Shown here: positions 6,689 through 14,768 of the stretch, in pieces
How the letters are laid out: each line of letters begins with the position of its first letter
Position numbering within the stretch: the first letter of the stretch is position 1
Origin: Akkermansia muciniphila
Lineage (GTDB): Bacteria; Pseudomonadota; Gammaproteobacteria; Burkholderiales; Burkholderiaceae_C
Assembly: GCA_943327015.2 (NCBI GenBank)
Contig: CALPVM020000009.1
Coordinates: forward strand, 1-18,978
Length of the DNA: 18,978 nt
Reading direction: 5' to 3'
Position numbers and translations under genes: made by a program
Notes under the pieces: generated by a model
Told to the model about the DNA's origin: nothing
What the model saw: only the letters and a program-made list of their open reading frames with translations
Databases searched by the model: none

Positions 6689-8253
6689 AACGCTTTTCTT
6701 AAAGAGGCGGGGGCTATTTTCAAGCCTTCGCGGTATTTGGCAACAGTGCGGCGGGCGCAATCGATGCCCTGCTCCTTGAGCATTTCAGACAACTGGTTGT
6801 CAGACAAGGGTTTGGTGCTACTTTCAGCTGCAATCAACTGCTTAATCAGGGCACGTACTGCCGTACTTGAGGTATTGCTGCCCGAGTCGGTACCCAAACC
6901 GGAGCCAAAAAAGTACTTAAGCTCGTAGGTTCCAAAGGGCGTACCCATGTACTTGGCGGTGGTAACACGGCTTATGGTAGATTCGTGCAAGCCCAATTCA
7001 TCGGCGATTTCACGCAGCACCAAAGGGCGCATGGCCAATTCGCCATGGATAAAAAAGCTTCTTTGGCGCTCCACAATCGCGGTGCTCACACGCAATATCG
7101 TATCAAAGCGTTGCTGGATATTTTTGATAAACCAACGCGCTTCCTGCAGACGTTGCTGCAATGCCGCATGCCCTCCCCCGTCTGCGCCACCTTGACCACG
7201 GTGCCCGCGCAAGGCGTTGGCATAGATATCGTGTACCCGCAAGCGGGGCATCACATCCGGGTTCAGTTGCACCCGAAAACGGGGCTCCGTGTTTCGGCCC
7301 GTGCCCGCAAGTACTTTGCTGACCAGCACATCCGGCACAATAATATTGCGCTCTACATCCACAAAACGCCTTCCGGGCTTAGGCTCCAGGCGGGCTATCA
7401 GCGCTATGGCTTCGCGCACTTGGGCATCTTGACCCACACCCAACTGAACCAACCGCTTGATGTCGCGCCGCGCCAGTAAATCCATAGGGTGCTTGCAAAT
7501 GCGTAAAGCAACAACAATAACATCTTGCTGCGGCGCACCCGCGCTGGACTGCATGGCACTTAACTGCAAGCGCAAACATTCGGCCAAATCGCGGGCACCC
7601 ACACCAACGGGCTCCAGACTTTGCAATAAACTTAACGCCACCGTGAAGTGGTGCAACAGTTCAGACTGTTGGTCATCATCGGAGCTGCCAACATTTGAAT
7701 GGGTCAGCCCTTGCGCCAAAGACTCCAGAGGCTCATCGAGGTAACCATCGTCGTTTAACGATTCAATTAAAAATTGCAAGGCCGCCGCATCTAAAGCGCC
7801 CAGATACAAACTAAGTGCCTGGCGATGTAAAAATGACTGTAACGACTCATGTGAACGCGCCAAAACGGTGGCATCTTGATCGTCTGCATCGTCCATCGCG
7901 CCATTGCGCGGGGCAGCCTCTATGCCCCATTCGCCATCGTCTGGTGCCATGTCGGTGGTGCCATCACCCTCCCAGTTTATGCCCTCTTCCTCTGAGTAGG
8001 TTGTGGTGTCATCCGCAGAAGCAGCTTCAAATTCTCTGTCACTCACACTAACCGTCGCATCTTGCTGTTTGAGTCCAAAGTCCTCGCGCTCGGCGGACTC
8101 GTCCTGCAATTCTAAAAATGGATTGTCGTCCAGCATCTGGCCGACCTCCTGGCTTAGCTCCAGAGTTGAGAGTTGCAACAGACGGATGGACTGCTGTAAC
8201 TGCGGCGTGAGCGCCAGATGCTGAGAAACACGTAGTGAAAGGCCTGGCTTCAT
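6685..8253 (-). CDS. rpoN: RNA polymerase sigma-54 factor
   Basis: The 522-residue protein is a full-length sigma-54, which directs RNA polymerase to -24/-12 promoters that need AAA+ activators. Region I is glutamine/leucine-rich (LTPQLQQSIRLLQLSTLEL, 15-33). Region II is long and acidic (about 52-135). The core-binding region follows, then a helix-turn-helix (LREIADELGLHESTISRV, 413-430) and the RpoN box ARRTVAKYRE at 500-509. All hallmarks are intact. Its ATG directly follows the lptB TAG with no gap; AGGA in the lptB 3' end serves as Shine-Dalgarno. The stop overlaps the methyltransferase start. lptA-lptB-rpoN order is conserved in proteobacteria, but hpf and ptsN, often next, are absent here. 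Confidence 0.96.
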   Translation of the reverse strand: MKPGLSLRVSQHLALTPQLQQSIRLLQLSTLELSQEVGQMLDDNPFLELQDESAEREDFGLKQQDATVSVSDREFEAASADDTTTYSEEEGINWEGDGTTDMAPDDGEWGIEAAPRNGAMDDADDQDATVLARSHESLQSFLHRQALSLYLGALDAAALQFLIESLNDDGYLDEPLESLAQGLTHSNVGSSDDDQQSELLHHFTVALSLLQSLEPVGVGARDLAECLRLQLSAMQSSAGAPQQDVIVVALRICKHPMDLLARRDIKRLVQLGVGQDAQVREAIALIARLEPKPGRRFVDVERNIIVPDVLVSKVLAGTGRNTEPRFRVQLNPDVMPRLRVHDIYANALRGHRGQGGADGGGHAALQQRLQEARWFIKNIQQRFDTILRVSTAIVERQRSFFIHGELAMRPLVLREIADELGLHESTISRVTTAKYMGTPFGTYELKYFFGSGLGTDSGSNTSSTAVRALIKQLIAAESSTKPLSDNQLSEMLKEQGIDCARRTVAKYREGLKIAPASLRKAL

Positions 8254-9030
8254 CTACATCCTGAAGTGTTCGCCCAGATAGACCCGGCGCACATCCACGT
8301 TGTTCACAATTTCAGAAGGAGTGCCCTGCGCTAGCACATGCCCATCGCTAATAATATAAGCGTGGTCACAAATGCCTAGTGTTTCGCGCACGTTGTGGTC
8401 GGTAATTAAAACACCAATGCCGCGGTTTTTCAAAAAACTAATAATGCGCTGAATCTCAATCACGGCAATCGGGTCAATACCGGCAAAGGGTTCATCCAGC
8501 AAAATAAAGCGTGGCCGACTTGCCAATGCGCGGGCAATTTCCACCCTTCTACGCTCACCACCCGACAAAGCCAAAGCCGATGACTCGCGCAAATGCTCGA
8601 CCCGCAGGTCTTTGAGCAGCTCTGTTAACCTACGCTCGATCTCGGCTGATCCCAAACGCTTACCGTTATCATCGTGCTGCAACTCAAGTACAGCGCGCAC
8701 ATTGTCTGCCACATTGAGTTTGCGAAAAATCGACGTTTCCTGCGGCAAATAACCCAGACCCAAACGTGCGCGCCGATGAATAGGCATATGCTCTATCGGT
8801 TTTCCATCTATCTGGATATGACCGGCACTGCTAGGCACCAAACCTACGATCATATAAAACGACGTTGTTTTTCCGGCACCATTCGGCCCTAACAAACCCA
8901 CAACCTCACCTGCACGTACGGTTAGCGACACGTCTTTGACTACCAGACGCTTACCGTAATACTTTTGCAAATGCTGAGCCTCCAGAATACCCGAAGCATC
9001 TGCCTGCATAGCACTGCTGGTATTGCTCAA
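8254..9030 (-). CDS. lptB: LPS export ABC transporter ATP-binding protein
   Basis: LptB is the cytoplasmic ATPase of the LptB2FG complex that extracts lipopolysaccharide from the inner membrane and drives it over the LptC/LptA bridge. The 258-residue protein has Walker A GPNGAGKTT (48-56), Q-loop LPQETSIF (95-102), signature LSGGERRRVEIARAL (155-169), Walker B FILLDEPFAGIDP (175-187) and the H-loop histidine H212. The start appears to be TTG at 9030-9028, overlapping the lptA stop as TTGA. A G-rich site (AGGGGGGTG, 9043-9035) sits four bases upstream and favours it. An ATG seven codons in (9009) is the alternative. It abuts rpoN. Confidence 0.95.
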   Translation of the reverse strand: MSNTSSAMQADASGILEAQHLQKYYGKRLVVKDVSLTVRAGEVVGLLGPNGAGKTTSFYMIVGLVPSSAGHIQIDGKPIEHMPIHRRARLGLGYLPQETSIFRKLNVADNVRAVLELQHDDNGKRLGSAEIERRLTELLKDLRVEHLRESSALALSGGERRRVEIARALASRPRFILLDEPFAGIDPIAVIEIQRIISFLKNRGIGVLITDHNVRETLGICDHAYIISDGHVLAQGTPSEIVNNVDVRRVYLGEHFRM

Positions 9031-9677
9031 TTGGCACCCCCCTGCATGGATGTGGAAGGGCGCAAATCAATCGGTTTTTTGTTGGTAGACTTAGTGTTGT
9101 TTTCAACCTTGGGCGTCAACATGGCACGCACCCGCCCCCCAGACTCTCCGACATTAACACCTGAATTACCTCCATCTACAGTAAAAACATCCGTCAGGTT
9201 TTCGTAAATAATCAGATTCCCTTTGACCTCATCTGCCAACGTGGCACCACGGTAACGGCGCATTTGTGCTTTGCTGATGAACTTGACGACATCGCCCTTG
9301 CCATCGTAGTCAATGGTGAGGGCTTCGCCCTCGATAAACTCATCAACCCCATCGCGTTTTTGCCGAAAAAAAGCGGGAGATTCTGCCGAACCGGTAATTT
9401 GACCAAACTGGTAACCCTGCGGATCTTGCCGCACCTCTATTTTGTCACCCCGGATTTGGATAGAGCCTTTGGTCACAATAACGCGGCCACTAAAAACATT
9501 GACCTGCTTTAGATCATCGTACCGCATGGCATCCGACTCGATATTCATGGGCTTGTCACGATCCGCTTTTTCCGCCAAAGCGGTGCTGGCTGACATACTT
9601 GCCAGCAACCATAGCAATACAGGCAAAAGAAATGTTTTCATAAGGGGCACGGAACTTGCTAATTTATGTTTTAGCAT
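9027..9677 (-). CDS. lptA: LPS transport periplasmic protein LptA
   Basis: LptA forms the periplasmic bridge that carries lipopolysaccharide to the outer membrane. The protein has a signal peptide: a basic start (MLKHK), a hydrophobic core around 15-28 and a likely cleavage after ALA at 33-35. The OstA/LptA beta-jellyroll follows: MNIESDAMRYDD, VFSGRVIVTKG, IRGDKIEV, GEALTIDYDGKGDVVKF and RGATLADEVKGNLIIY. The ATG at 9677 (216 residues) is chosen because AAGGGGTGAG lies four bases upstream. An internal ATG at 9641 would also leave a signal peptide but has no such site. The open frame continues to a TTG at 9716 without support. lptC is not next to it. The downstream overlap with lptB suggests coupling. 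Confidence 0.9.
   Translation of the reverse strand: MLKHKLASSVPLMKTFLLPVLLWLLASMSASTALAEKADRDKPMNIESDAMRYDDLKQVNVFSGRVIVTKGSIQIRGDKIEVRQDPQGYQFGQITGSAESPAFFRQKRDGVDEFIEGEALTIDYDGKGDVVKFISKAQMRRYRGATLADEVKGNLIIYENLTDVFTVDGGNSGVNVGESGGRVRAMLTPKVENNTKSTNKKPIDLRPSTSMQGGAN
9035..9043 (-). promoter_or_regulatory. Ribosome binding site for the lptB TTG start
   Basis: The minus strand reads AGGGGGGTG four bases before the TTG at 9030. It is G-rich and close to the consensus AGGAGGTGA, so it supports TTG over the ATG at 9009. It lies within the 3' end of lptA. Confidence 0.5.
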
Positions 9678-9681
9678 TGTA

Positions 9682-9691
9682 CTCACCCCTT
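9682..9691 (-). promoter_or_regulatory. Strong ribosome binding site deciding the lptA start
   Basis: The minus strand reads AAGGGGTGAG, a near-match to AAGGAGGTGA, followed by TACA and then the ATG at 9677. This is the best Shine-Dalgarno site I noticed in the window. It fixes the lptA start 12 codons before the next Met (9641). Confidence 0.6.
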
Positions 9692-9743
9692 GCTGCGGGA
9701 ACGCGATTTGCGTCAACAGAATCCGCTTTAAGTCCTTGAAAAG

Positions 9744-10394
9744 TTACTGCCCGGCGCGAATGTCTGCGACCAAAGAATCTACCACCTGCAATGCACGCTC
9801 CATGCTCTTGGCCAAGGTGCCGTCGGTATAGTACCGGCCAGCAACACCCAATGAAGGCACGCCTTCTACTTTATAGGCATTTTGAAGCTGCGTAGACTTG
9901 TTAGCCTTGGTTACCACCGCAAAAGAATTGTATTGCTCCAAAAACTTTGCCTTGTCTACACCTTGCTTTGCTATCCATTCGACAATGGCCTCGCCTTTAT
10001 CGAGCTTGAGCTTTTCCACATGAATAGCCGCGAACACCTTGGCATGCAGTTTCTCCAGCAAACCCATGGTCTCGAGCGTTCCGTATAAACGTTGCTGAGG
10101 AACAAAATCTGCCCTGAAAGACACATGCACCCGTTTGAACACCACATCTTTGGGCAGCTTTTTGACCCATGTATCCAATGCGGGCTCAAAGGCATTGCAG
10201 TGCGGGCAGCTGTACCAAAAAAACTCAACCACTTCAATTTTGCCCTTGGGTGCATCAATGGGTGCACGTGGATCAAGCACATGGTAATCGGTTCCAGCTT
10301 GTGGTTTTTTAAGCTGCGCATAGGCCAAAGGCAAGACCGCTGGAGTAGCAATAGCAGTACCCGCTAGCAGCTTGGAAAATTCACGTCGTTTCAT
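9744..10394 (-). CDS. dsbA: Periplasmic thiol:disulfide interchange protein DsbA
   Basis: DsbA introduces disulfide bonds into secreted proteins. The 216-residue protein has the thioredoxin-fold active site FFWYSCPHC, with C63 and C66 as the CPHC redox pair, and the cis-proline loop EGVPSLG (P180). The helical insertion lies between them. The N-terminus MKRREFSKLLAGTAIATPAV is a leader that fits a twin-arginine pattern (R3-R4-x-F6-x-K8) with cleavage near AYA-Q (24-27), so export through Tat is possible; Sec export is the family default elsewhere. The ATG at 10394 has GGAG about ten bases upstream. It sits 38 bases after the SPOR gene, an arrangement common in Burkholderiales. Confidence 0.94.
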   Translation of the reverse strand: MKRREFSKLLAGTAIATPAVLPLAYAQLKKPQAGTDYHVLDPRAPIDAPKGKIEVVEFFWYSCPHCNAFEPALDTWVKKLPKDVVFKRVHVSFRADFVPQQRLYGTLETMGLLEKLHAKVFAAIHVEKLKLDKGEAIVEWIAKQGVDKAKFLEQYNSFAVVTKANKSTQLQNAYKVEGVPSLGVAGRYYTDGTLAKSMERALQVVDSLVADIRAGQ

Positions 10395-10432
10395 AGCTCG
10401 TTACTCCAAAAATTTTTGAACGGCAGGACACT

Positions 10433-11107
10433 TTATTTTTTGATGCGCACCAAGGCTACTTCGGTTACGCCGGCCTTTTCTAACTTTTCTTTGCCGCGAT
10501 TGCTTTCTTCCATAGATTCAAATGGCCCAACCCGCACACGATAAATCGTTTTACCCGACTGCTCGCGCTCTGATACCTTGGCATCGACGCCCGACAGAGA
10601 AAGTTCAGCGCGCCGCGCTTCAGCCGCTTCGGGTTTATCAAACGCTCCCAACTGGATAAAGTAGGTAAAAGCCTCGGAACCAGCTTCATTTTTGCCAGCC
10701 GCCTGATCTGACTTAGCCTTTACCAGGTCGCCCAACGGATCGGCGGTAGATACCGGTGGTTTAACAGATGGCTTAGACTCAACTGCATTTGCATCTTGTT
10801 TGGGGCTGGAAGCCGCAGCATCCTTGACGGAAGCCTCGGGCACCGTTGCAGCTGGAACAGCATTGGCAGGATTTTTGCCATACAAGGGCGCATTGGGATC
10901 CCAATTTTTGTTTTTCCGCGCCTCGGCTTCATCCTGTTCCGCGGTTCGGCTCTGCCCCTTGTTAACAAACGGAACTGGCACTTTGGTAACATAAATTGCC
11001 ACGGACAAAGCAATGCCCAGCCCAATGACCAAACCAATAATCAACCCTAATAAAAGTCCGCCTGATTGCTTTTGCATGCCCCGATCCACCTGATTATTCT
11101 TCAACAT
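10433..11107 (-). CDS. SPOR-domain, FtsN-like membrane protein
   Basis: The 224-residue protein has a short cytoplasmic N-terminus, one glycine-rich membrane helix (about 17-41, GGLLLGLIIGLVIGLG) and a motif VPVPFVNKG at the periplasmic exit. A low-complexity Ala/Pro/Lys linker (about 52-145) leads to a C-terminal SPOR domain (147-222, FTYFIQLGAFDKPEAAE ... YRVRVGPF). SPOR domains bind denuded peptidoglycan at the division septum, so a role like FtsN is plausible but not proved. The first ATG overlaps the argS stop (TAATG). A second ATG at 11077 has a better Shine-Dalgarno (AGGTGGAT) and keeps the membrane helix intact, so the real start is uncertain by ten codons. Confidence 0.88.
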   Translation of the reverse strand: MLKNNQVDRGMQKQSGGLLLGLIIGLVIGLGIALSVAIYVTKVPVPFVNKGQSRTAEQDEAEARKNKNWDPNAPLYGKNPANAVPAATVPEASVKDAAASSPKQDANAVESKPSVKPPVSTADPLGDLVKAKSDQAAGKNEAGSEAFTYFIQLGAFDKPEAAEARRAELSLSGVDAKVSEREQSGKTIYRVRVGPFESMEESNRGKEKLEKAGVTEVALVRIKK

Positions 11108-12804
11108 TACATCTTCTGCGGGGCACTGACCCCCAAAACTGCTAAGCCATTGTGTAGCACCTGTGCAGTAGCCGATACTAATGCCAAGCGCGCTAGTTTA
11201 AGCTGATTGTCATCGACCAGAATGCGCTCAGCATCGTAGTAGCTATGGTAGCAAGCAGCCAAATCCCGCAAATAAAATGTAACATCATGCGGCGCAAAAC
11301 TCTCGCATGCTGCAGTGAGCATATCCGGGTATTTGGCCAACATCAACATCAGCGCCATGGCCTGCGGACTTTGCAATGGGCTTAAATCGACCTCTTGTAA
11401 CTCTTGCACATCGCCCCGGTCATTCTGCACCCAAGCAGACAGTACCGAACAAATGCGGGCATGCGCATACTGCACATAATAAACCGGGTTGTCGTTGTTT
11501 TGTGCAATAGCCAAATCGACATCGAACACGTACTCGGTATCGGGCTTGCGACTCAGCAAGAAAAAACGCACAGCATCTTTGCTGGTCCAGTCAATCAGAT
11601 CCCGCAGAGTGACGTAACTACCAGCGCGTTTGGAGATTTTGACTTCTTCGCCTCCGCGCATCACACGCACCATAGTATGAAGCACATAGTCAGGATATCC
11701 TTCAGGAATACCGACATCCGCCGCTTGCAAACCGGCACGCACCCGGGCTATAGTGCCATGGTGGTCTGTGCCCTGTATATTGATAACCTTTTGAAAACCA
11801 CGCTCCCACTTGGTAATGTGGTAGGCCACATCGGGCACAAAATAGGTGTAAGAGCCATCGCGCTTACGCATAACACGGTCTTTGTCGTCACCGTAATCGG
11901 TAGATTTCAACCACAGCGCCCCCTCGTGCTCGTAAGTTTTGCCGGCGGCCTGCAAGCGTGCTACCGCCGCCTCCACCTTACCACTGGTGTACAGGCTGGA
12001 CTCAAGGTAATAGTTATCAAAGCGTACATCGAACGCCTTTAAGTCGAGGTCTTGCTCGCGACGCAAGTAGGCTACGGCAAACTGACGCATGCCGTCCAAA
12101 TCGTTCAGCTGCCCCGACGCCGTAAATTCGCGATCGTCAGATCGGACGGTTTTACCCGCAAGAAAATCGGCAGCAATATCAGCAATATAGTCGCCATTGT
12201 AAGCAGATGCCCCCTCACCCGAGGGCCACTGCGCATCGCCTGGCTTGTAGCCTTGGGCACGCAAATGCGTACTACTGGCCAAGGTGCTGATTTGTACCCC
12301 CGCGTCGTTATAGTAAAACTCGCGGTAGACGTCCCAACCCTGTGTATTAAACAAATTGCAAATGGCATCACCCAATGCTGCTTGGCGTCCATGCCCAACA
12401 TGTAGGGGGCCTGTAGGGTTAGCAGACACAAACTCCACCAGCACCCGCTGGCCATTTTTTTCCTGCGCGCCGAAACGGGTGGCTTGGTGCAACACCTCGC
12501 GCACCACCTGCTGCTTGGCAGACGGCTTAAGACGTAAATTGATAAATCCTGGCCCTGCTATATCCAGTGCATCCACCCACTGCACAAACGCTTTTTGCTG
12601 CATTAACTGTACACACAGTGTCTCCGCCAGTTGCCTCGGATTTTGCCGCAGAGGTTTGGCCAACTGCATGGCTACAGTGGTAGCAAAATCACCATGTGCA
12701 GCGACTTTGGGTGATTCAAAAACAGCTTTTTCGCCAGCACCGGGGCTTAATTTTTCTAACGTAGCAGATAAGGCCGCAAGGAGTTCTTTTTTGATAGACA
12801 ACAT
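11107..12804 (-). CDS. argS: Arginyl-tRNA synthetase
   Basis: This class I synthetase charges tRNA-Arg. The 565-residue protein shows an N-terminal additional domain (1-100), the HIGH motif as HVGH (135-138, in ANPTGPLHVGHGRQ), the KMSKS-equivalent KISKRAG (389-395) and the DALR anticodon-binding domain (YVQYAHARICSV, about 443-454, onward). Length is normal. The ATG at 12804 fits the family N-terminus (ELLAALSATLEKLSPG), but no Shine-Dalgarno site precedes it and a candidate promoter lies almost on top of it. The stop shares a base with the SPOR start. Confidence 0.96.
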   Translation of the reverse strand: MLSIKKELLAALSATLEKLSPGAGEKAVFESPKVAAHGDFATTVAMQLAKPLRQNPRQLAETLCVQLMQQKAFVQWVDALDIAGPGFINLRLKPSAKQQVVREVLHQATRFGAQEKNGQRVLVEFVSANPTGPLHVGHGRQAALGDAICNLFNTQGWDVYREFYYNDAGVQISTLASSTHLRAQGYKPGDAQWPSGEGASAYNGDYIADIAADFLAGKTVRSDDREFTASGQLNDLDGMRQFAVAYLRREQDLDLKAFDVRFDNYYLESSLYTSGKVEAAVARLQAAGKTYEHEGALWLKSTDYGDDKDRVMRKRDGSYTYFVPDVAYHITKWERGFQKVINIQGTDHHGTIARVRAGLQAADVGIPEGYPDYVLHTMVRVMRGGEEVKISKRAGSYVTLRDLIDWTSKDAVRFFLLSRKPDTEYVFDVDLAIAQNNDNPVYYVQYAHARICSVLSAWVQNDRGDVQELQEVDLSPLQSPQAMALMLMLAKYPDMLTAACESFAPHDVTFYLRDLAACYHSYYDAERILVDDNQLKLARLALVSATAQVLHNGLAVLGVSAPQKM

Positions 12805-12812
12805 AACTGGAT

Positions 12813-12841
12813 TTTATGCGCCAATGCACATGCTTTTACAA
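12813..12841 (-). promoter_or_regulatory. argS: Candidate sigma-70 promoter for argS
   Basis: On the minus strand TTGTAA (12841-12836) and CATAAA (12818-12813) are 17 bases apart, each matching four of six consensus bases. An overlapping TAAAAT (12816-12811) is a better -10 match but at 19-base spacing. Either choice puts the transcript start within a few bases of the argS ATG. The pair fits in the 41-base gap after the upstream GGDEF-EAL gene. Confidence 0.4.
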
Positions 12842-12845
12842 GCGC

Positions 12846-14747
12846 TTACGATGGTTGGTTGGATGATTGAAAAATGAGTTGCTCAAACTTCTCAGGCGCC
12901 AAGGGTCGCGCAAAATAGTAACCTTGCCCCAAATCACATCCCAATGCGAGTAACTCTTTACGCACATCGTCTTCTTCAATACCCTCGGCATTGGTAGTGA
13001 GGTTCAGGCTTTTTGCCATTTGAATAATGGCAGCAACCAAGGCGCGCTCTTGCGGCCCCTTCATGATTTGCATCACAAACGAGCGATCAATTTTAAGCTT
13101 ATCTACCTCAAAACGCTGCAAATATGAAAGGTTGGAATAACCCGTGCCAAAATCGTCAATCGAGAGTTTGATGCCCATGGCCTTGATGCGTTGGAGCGAT
13201 TGCATGAACTTTTCGACGTCCTGCACTAAGGTGGATTCGGTTATCTCCAACTCCAAGCATGAAGCAGGCAGCTCGGACTCCAACAATGCACTTTCGAGCA
13301 TTTCTTCCACATTGCCACGTTTGAACTGTACCGGGGACAAATTGACAGAGATAGTAAAAGGCTCACACCCTTTTTTGATCCAGTAAGACACCTGGCGACA
13401 GGCTTCACGCAGCACCCACTCTCCCATTTCAACGATCAACCCGGATTTTTCTGCCGCATTAATAAAGAAAAATGGCGCAAGCAAACCCCTCTCTGGGTGT
13501 TGCCAACGAATCAAAGCTTCAGCGCCCACCAGCTTGCCTGTTGGCAGATCAATGACCGGCTGATAATGCAACACGAACTCGCGCCGCACCAAAGCTACGC
13601 GAATCGATGCAACCAACATCAAATTGGTTTGCAGGCTGTCCTGCATTTCCTTGTCATAAAAAATAACGGTATTGCGGCCTGCTTCCTTGGCTTGGAACAC
13701 CGCCATATCCACTTGACGCATAAGCGTCTCAAAATCCAGAGCGTCGTCTGGGTAAATAGACACCCCCACCGAACACGAAGAAGCCACCTCTACACCGGAC
13801 AAATTAAACGGAGCATTCATGCTGGATAGTATGCCCTGTGCCACCTTGGAGACATCTTTGACATCGGCCACATCAATCAGGGCGACTACAAACTCATCAC
13901 CCCCGTGCCGCATAATGATGTCGGACTTGCGAACTCCCGCCTGCAATCTGGTGCTTACCTGCTTGAGAAAGTCGTCTCCAGCGGTATGCCCTAAAGAGTC
14001 GTTGATGGTTTTAAAGTGGTCCAAATCCACAAACATCAAGGCCACTTTAAGTTTGCGGCGCTGCGCTTCAACGAGCGCACGCTCGACCAGTTCACGACCA
14101 AAGGTGCGATTAGGTAACCCCGTCAGCGAGTCGTGCATGGATACGCGTACTACGTCTTCCTGTGCTTGCCCCAACAGCCCAACCTGCTCTGTTAACCGCG
14201 CCAAAACAGATTGCAAATCGTTCACCAGAATCCATACACCATAGCCACCCACAATAAGAACAAGCAGCACATCTGACATAACATCAAACGAGTGACTTAT
14301 TTCTTGGTGCGGGCGCATTCCATACAATTGCGTCGCCAAGGTAATAAAAACCACATAGATTGCCATTACCGTTATTAACGCCACGAATTGGCGCACACGA
14401 ACCAGCATGCCCGCCACAATCAAGATAACGGGAAAAAACAATATATCTGTGCTGCGCAAGCCTTGATTGACCCACATAAGTCCGGATGCGACGATCGTCA
14501 TGGACCAAATGAGCAGACTTTTAGCCACTCCGGTGTTGCCGTGGTGGTTAAGCATGTGGCACAACAGCATGCTAACCATTCCGATAAACAGCCAGCCGAC
14601 GACCTGCCAATTGCCACTCATGACATGGCTGATTGACCCCGCTATCAGAGCAGTTGCCACCAATATGGAAATTTGCGACAAACGCTTGGCACGCCACTGC
14701 TGCGGTGAGAAATCTGCAGAGACTGGGGTTGCATTCATGCGTTGCAT
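12846..14747 (-). CDS. Membrane GGDEF-EAL protein (bifunctional c-di-GMP enzyme), copy 1
   Basis: This 633-residue inner-membrane protein has about six hydrophobic segments (25-180), a short linker, a GGDEF domain (about 200-365) and an EAL domain (about 373-625). The GGDEF site is intact (HGGDEF, 281-286) with the inhibitory RxxD site (R273-D276), so it could make c-di-GMP. The EAL domain keeps EAL (410-412), SVNLSPVQF, LEITES, DDFGTGYS (531-538), KLKIDRSF and NAEGIEE, so it could hydrolyse c-di-GMP. One oddity is PFFF at 425-428, where the paralogue has PGEF. The start may be the ATG at 14747 or at 14738; the AGGA site is two or eleven bases away, neither ideal. It has its own candidate promoter. 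Confidence 0.9.
   Translation of the reverse strand: MQRMNATPVSADFSPQQWRAKRLSQISILVATALIAGSISHVMSGNWQVVGWLFIGMVSMLLCHMLNHHGNTGVAKSLLIWSMTIVASGLMWVNQGLRSTDILFFPVILIVAGMLVRVRQFVALITVMAIYVVFITLATQLYGMRPHQEISHSFDVMSDVLLVLIVGGYGVWILVNDLQSVLARLTEQVGLLGQAQEDVVRVSMHDSLTGLPNRTFGRELVERALVEAQRRKLKVALMFVDLDHFKTINDSLGHTAGDDFLKQVSTRLQAGVRKSDIIMRHGGDEFVVALIDVADVKDVSKVAQGILSSMNAPFNLSGVEVASSCSVGVSIYPDDALDFETLMRQVDMAVFQAKEAGRNTVIFYDKEMQDSLQTNLMLVASIRVALVRREFVLHYQPVIDLPTGKLVGAEALIRWQHPERGLLAPFFFINAAEKSGLIVEMGEWVLREACRQVSYWIKKGCEPFTISVNLSPVQFKRGNVEEMLESALLESELPASCLELEITESTLVQDVEKFMQSLQRIKAMGIKLSIDDFGTGYSNLSYLQRFEVDKLKIDRSFVMQIMKGPQERALVAAIIQMAKSLNLTTNAEGIEEDDVRKELLALGCDLGQGYYFARPLAPEKFEQLIFQSSNQPS
13405..13432. 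repeat. 28-base direct repeat, copy A, in the tandem GGDEF-EAL genes
   Basis: Bases 13405-13432 equal 15359-15386 exactly, at an offset of 1954. The sequence encodes the conserved EMGEWVLR part of the EAL domain. It is the longest identical block I found by eye between the two paralogous genes, and is a product of the gene duplication rather than a separate element. Confidence 0.7.
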
Positions 14748-14768
14748 AATCCTGAGGTTAATGTTCGG

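Noticed and set aside
6689..6760. 24-codon 5' extension of the RlmL-type methyltransferase into rpoN
   Set aside because: It lies wholly in the rpoN 3' end; the ATGA overlap start at 6688 gives the usual N-terminus and a better ribosome site.
9678..9716. Longer LptA from a TTG at 9716
   Set aside because: The strong AAGGGGTGAG site lies directly before the ATG at 9677, and the extra residues would add a non-signal tail before the leader.
11404..12042. 212-codon plus-strand open frame opposite argS
   Set aside because: It lies fully antisense to argS, is rich in His/Ile/Thr typical of reverse-strand shadows, and has no domain.
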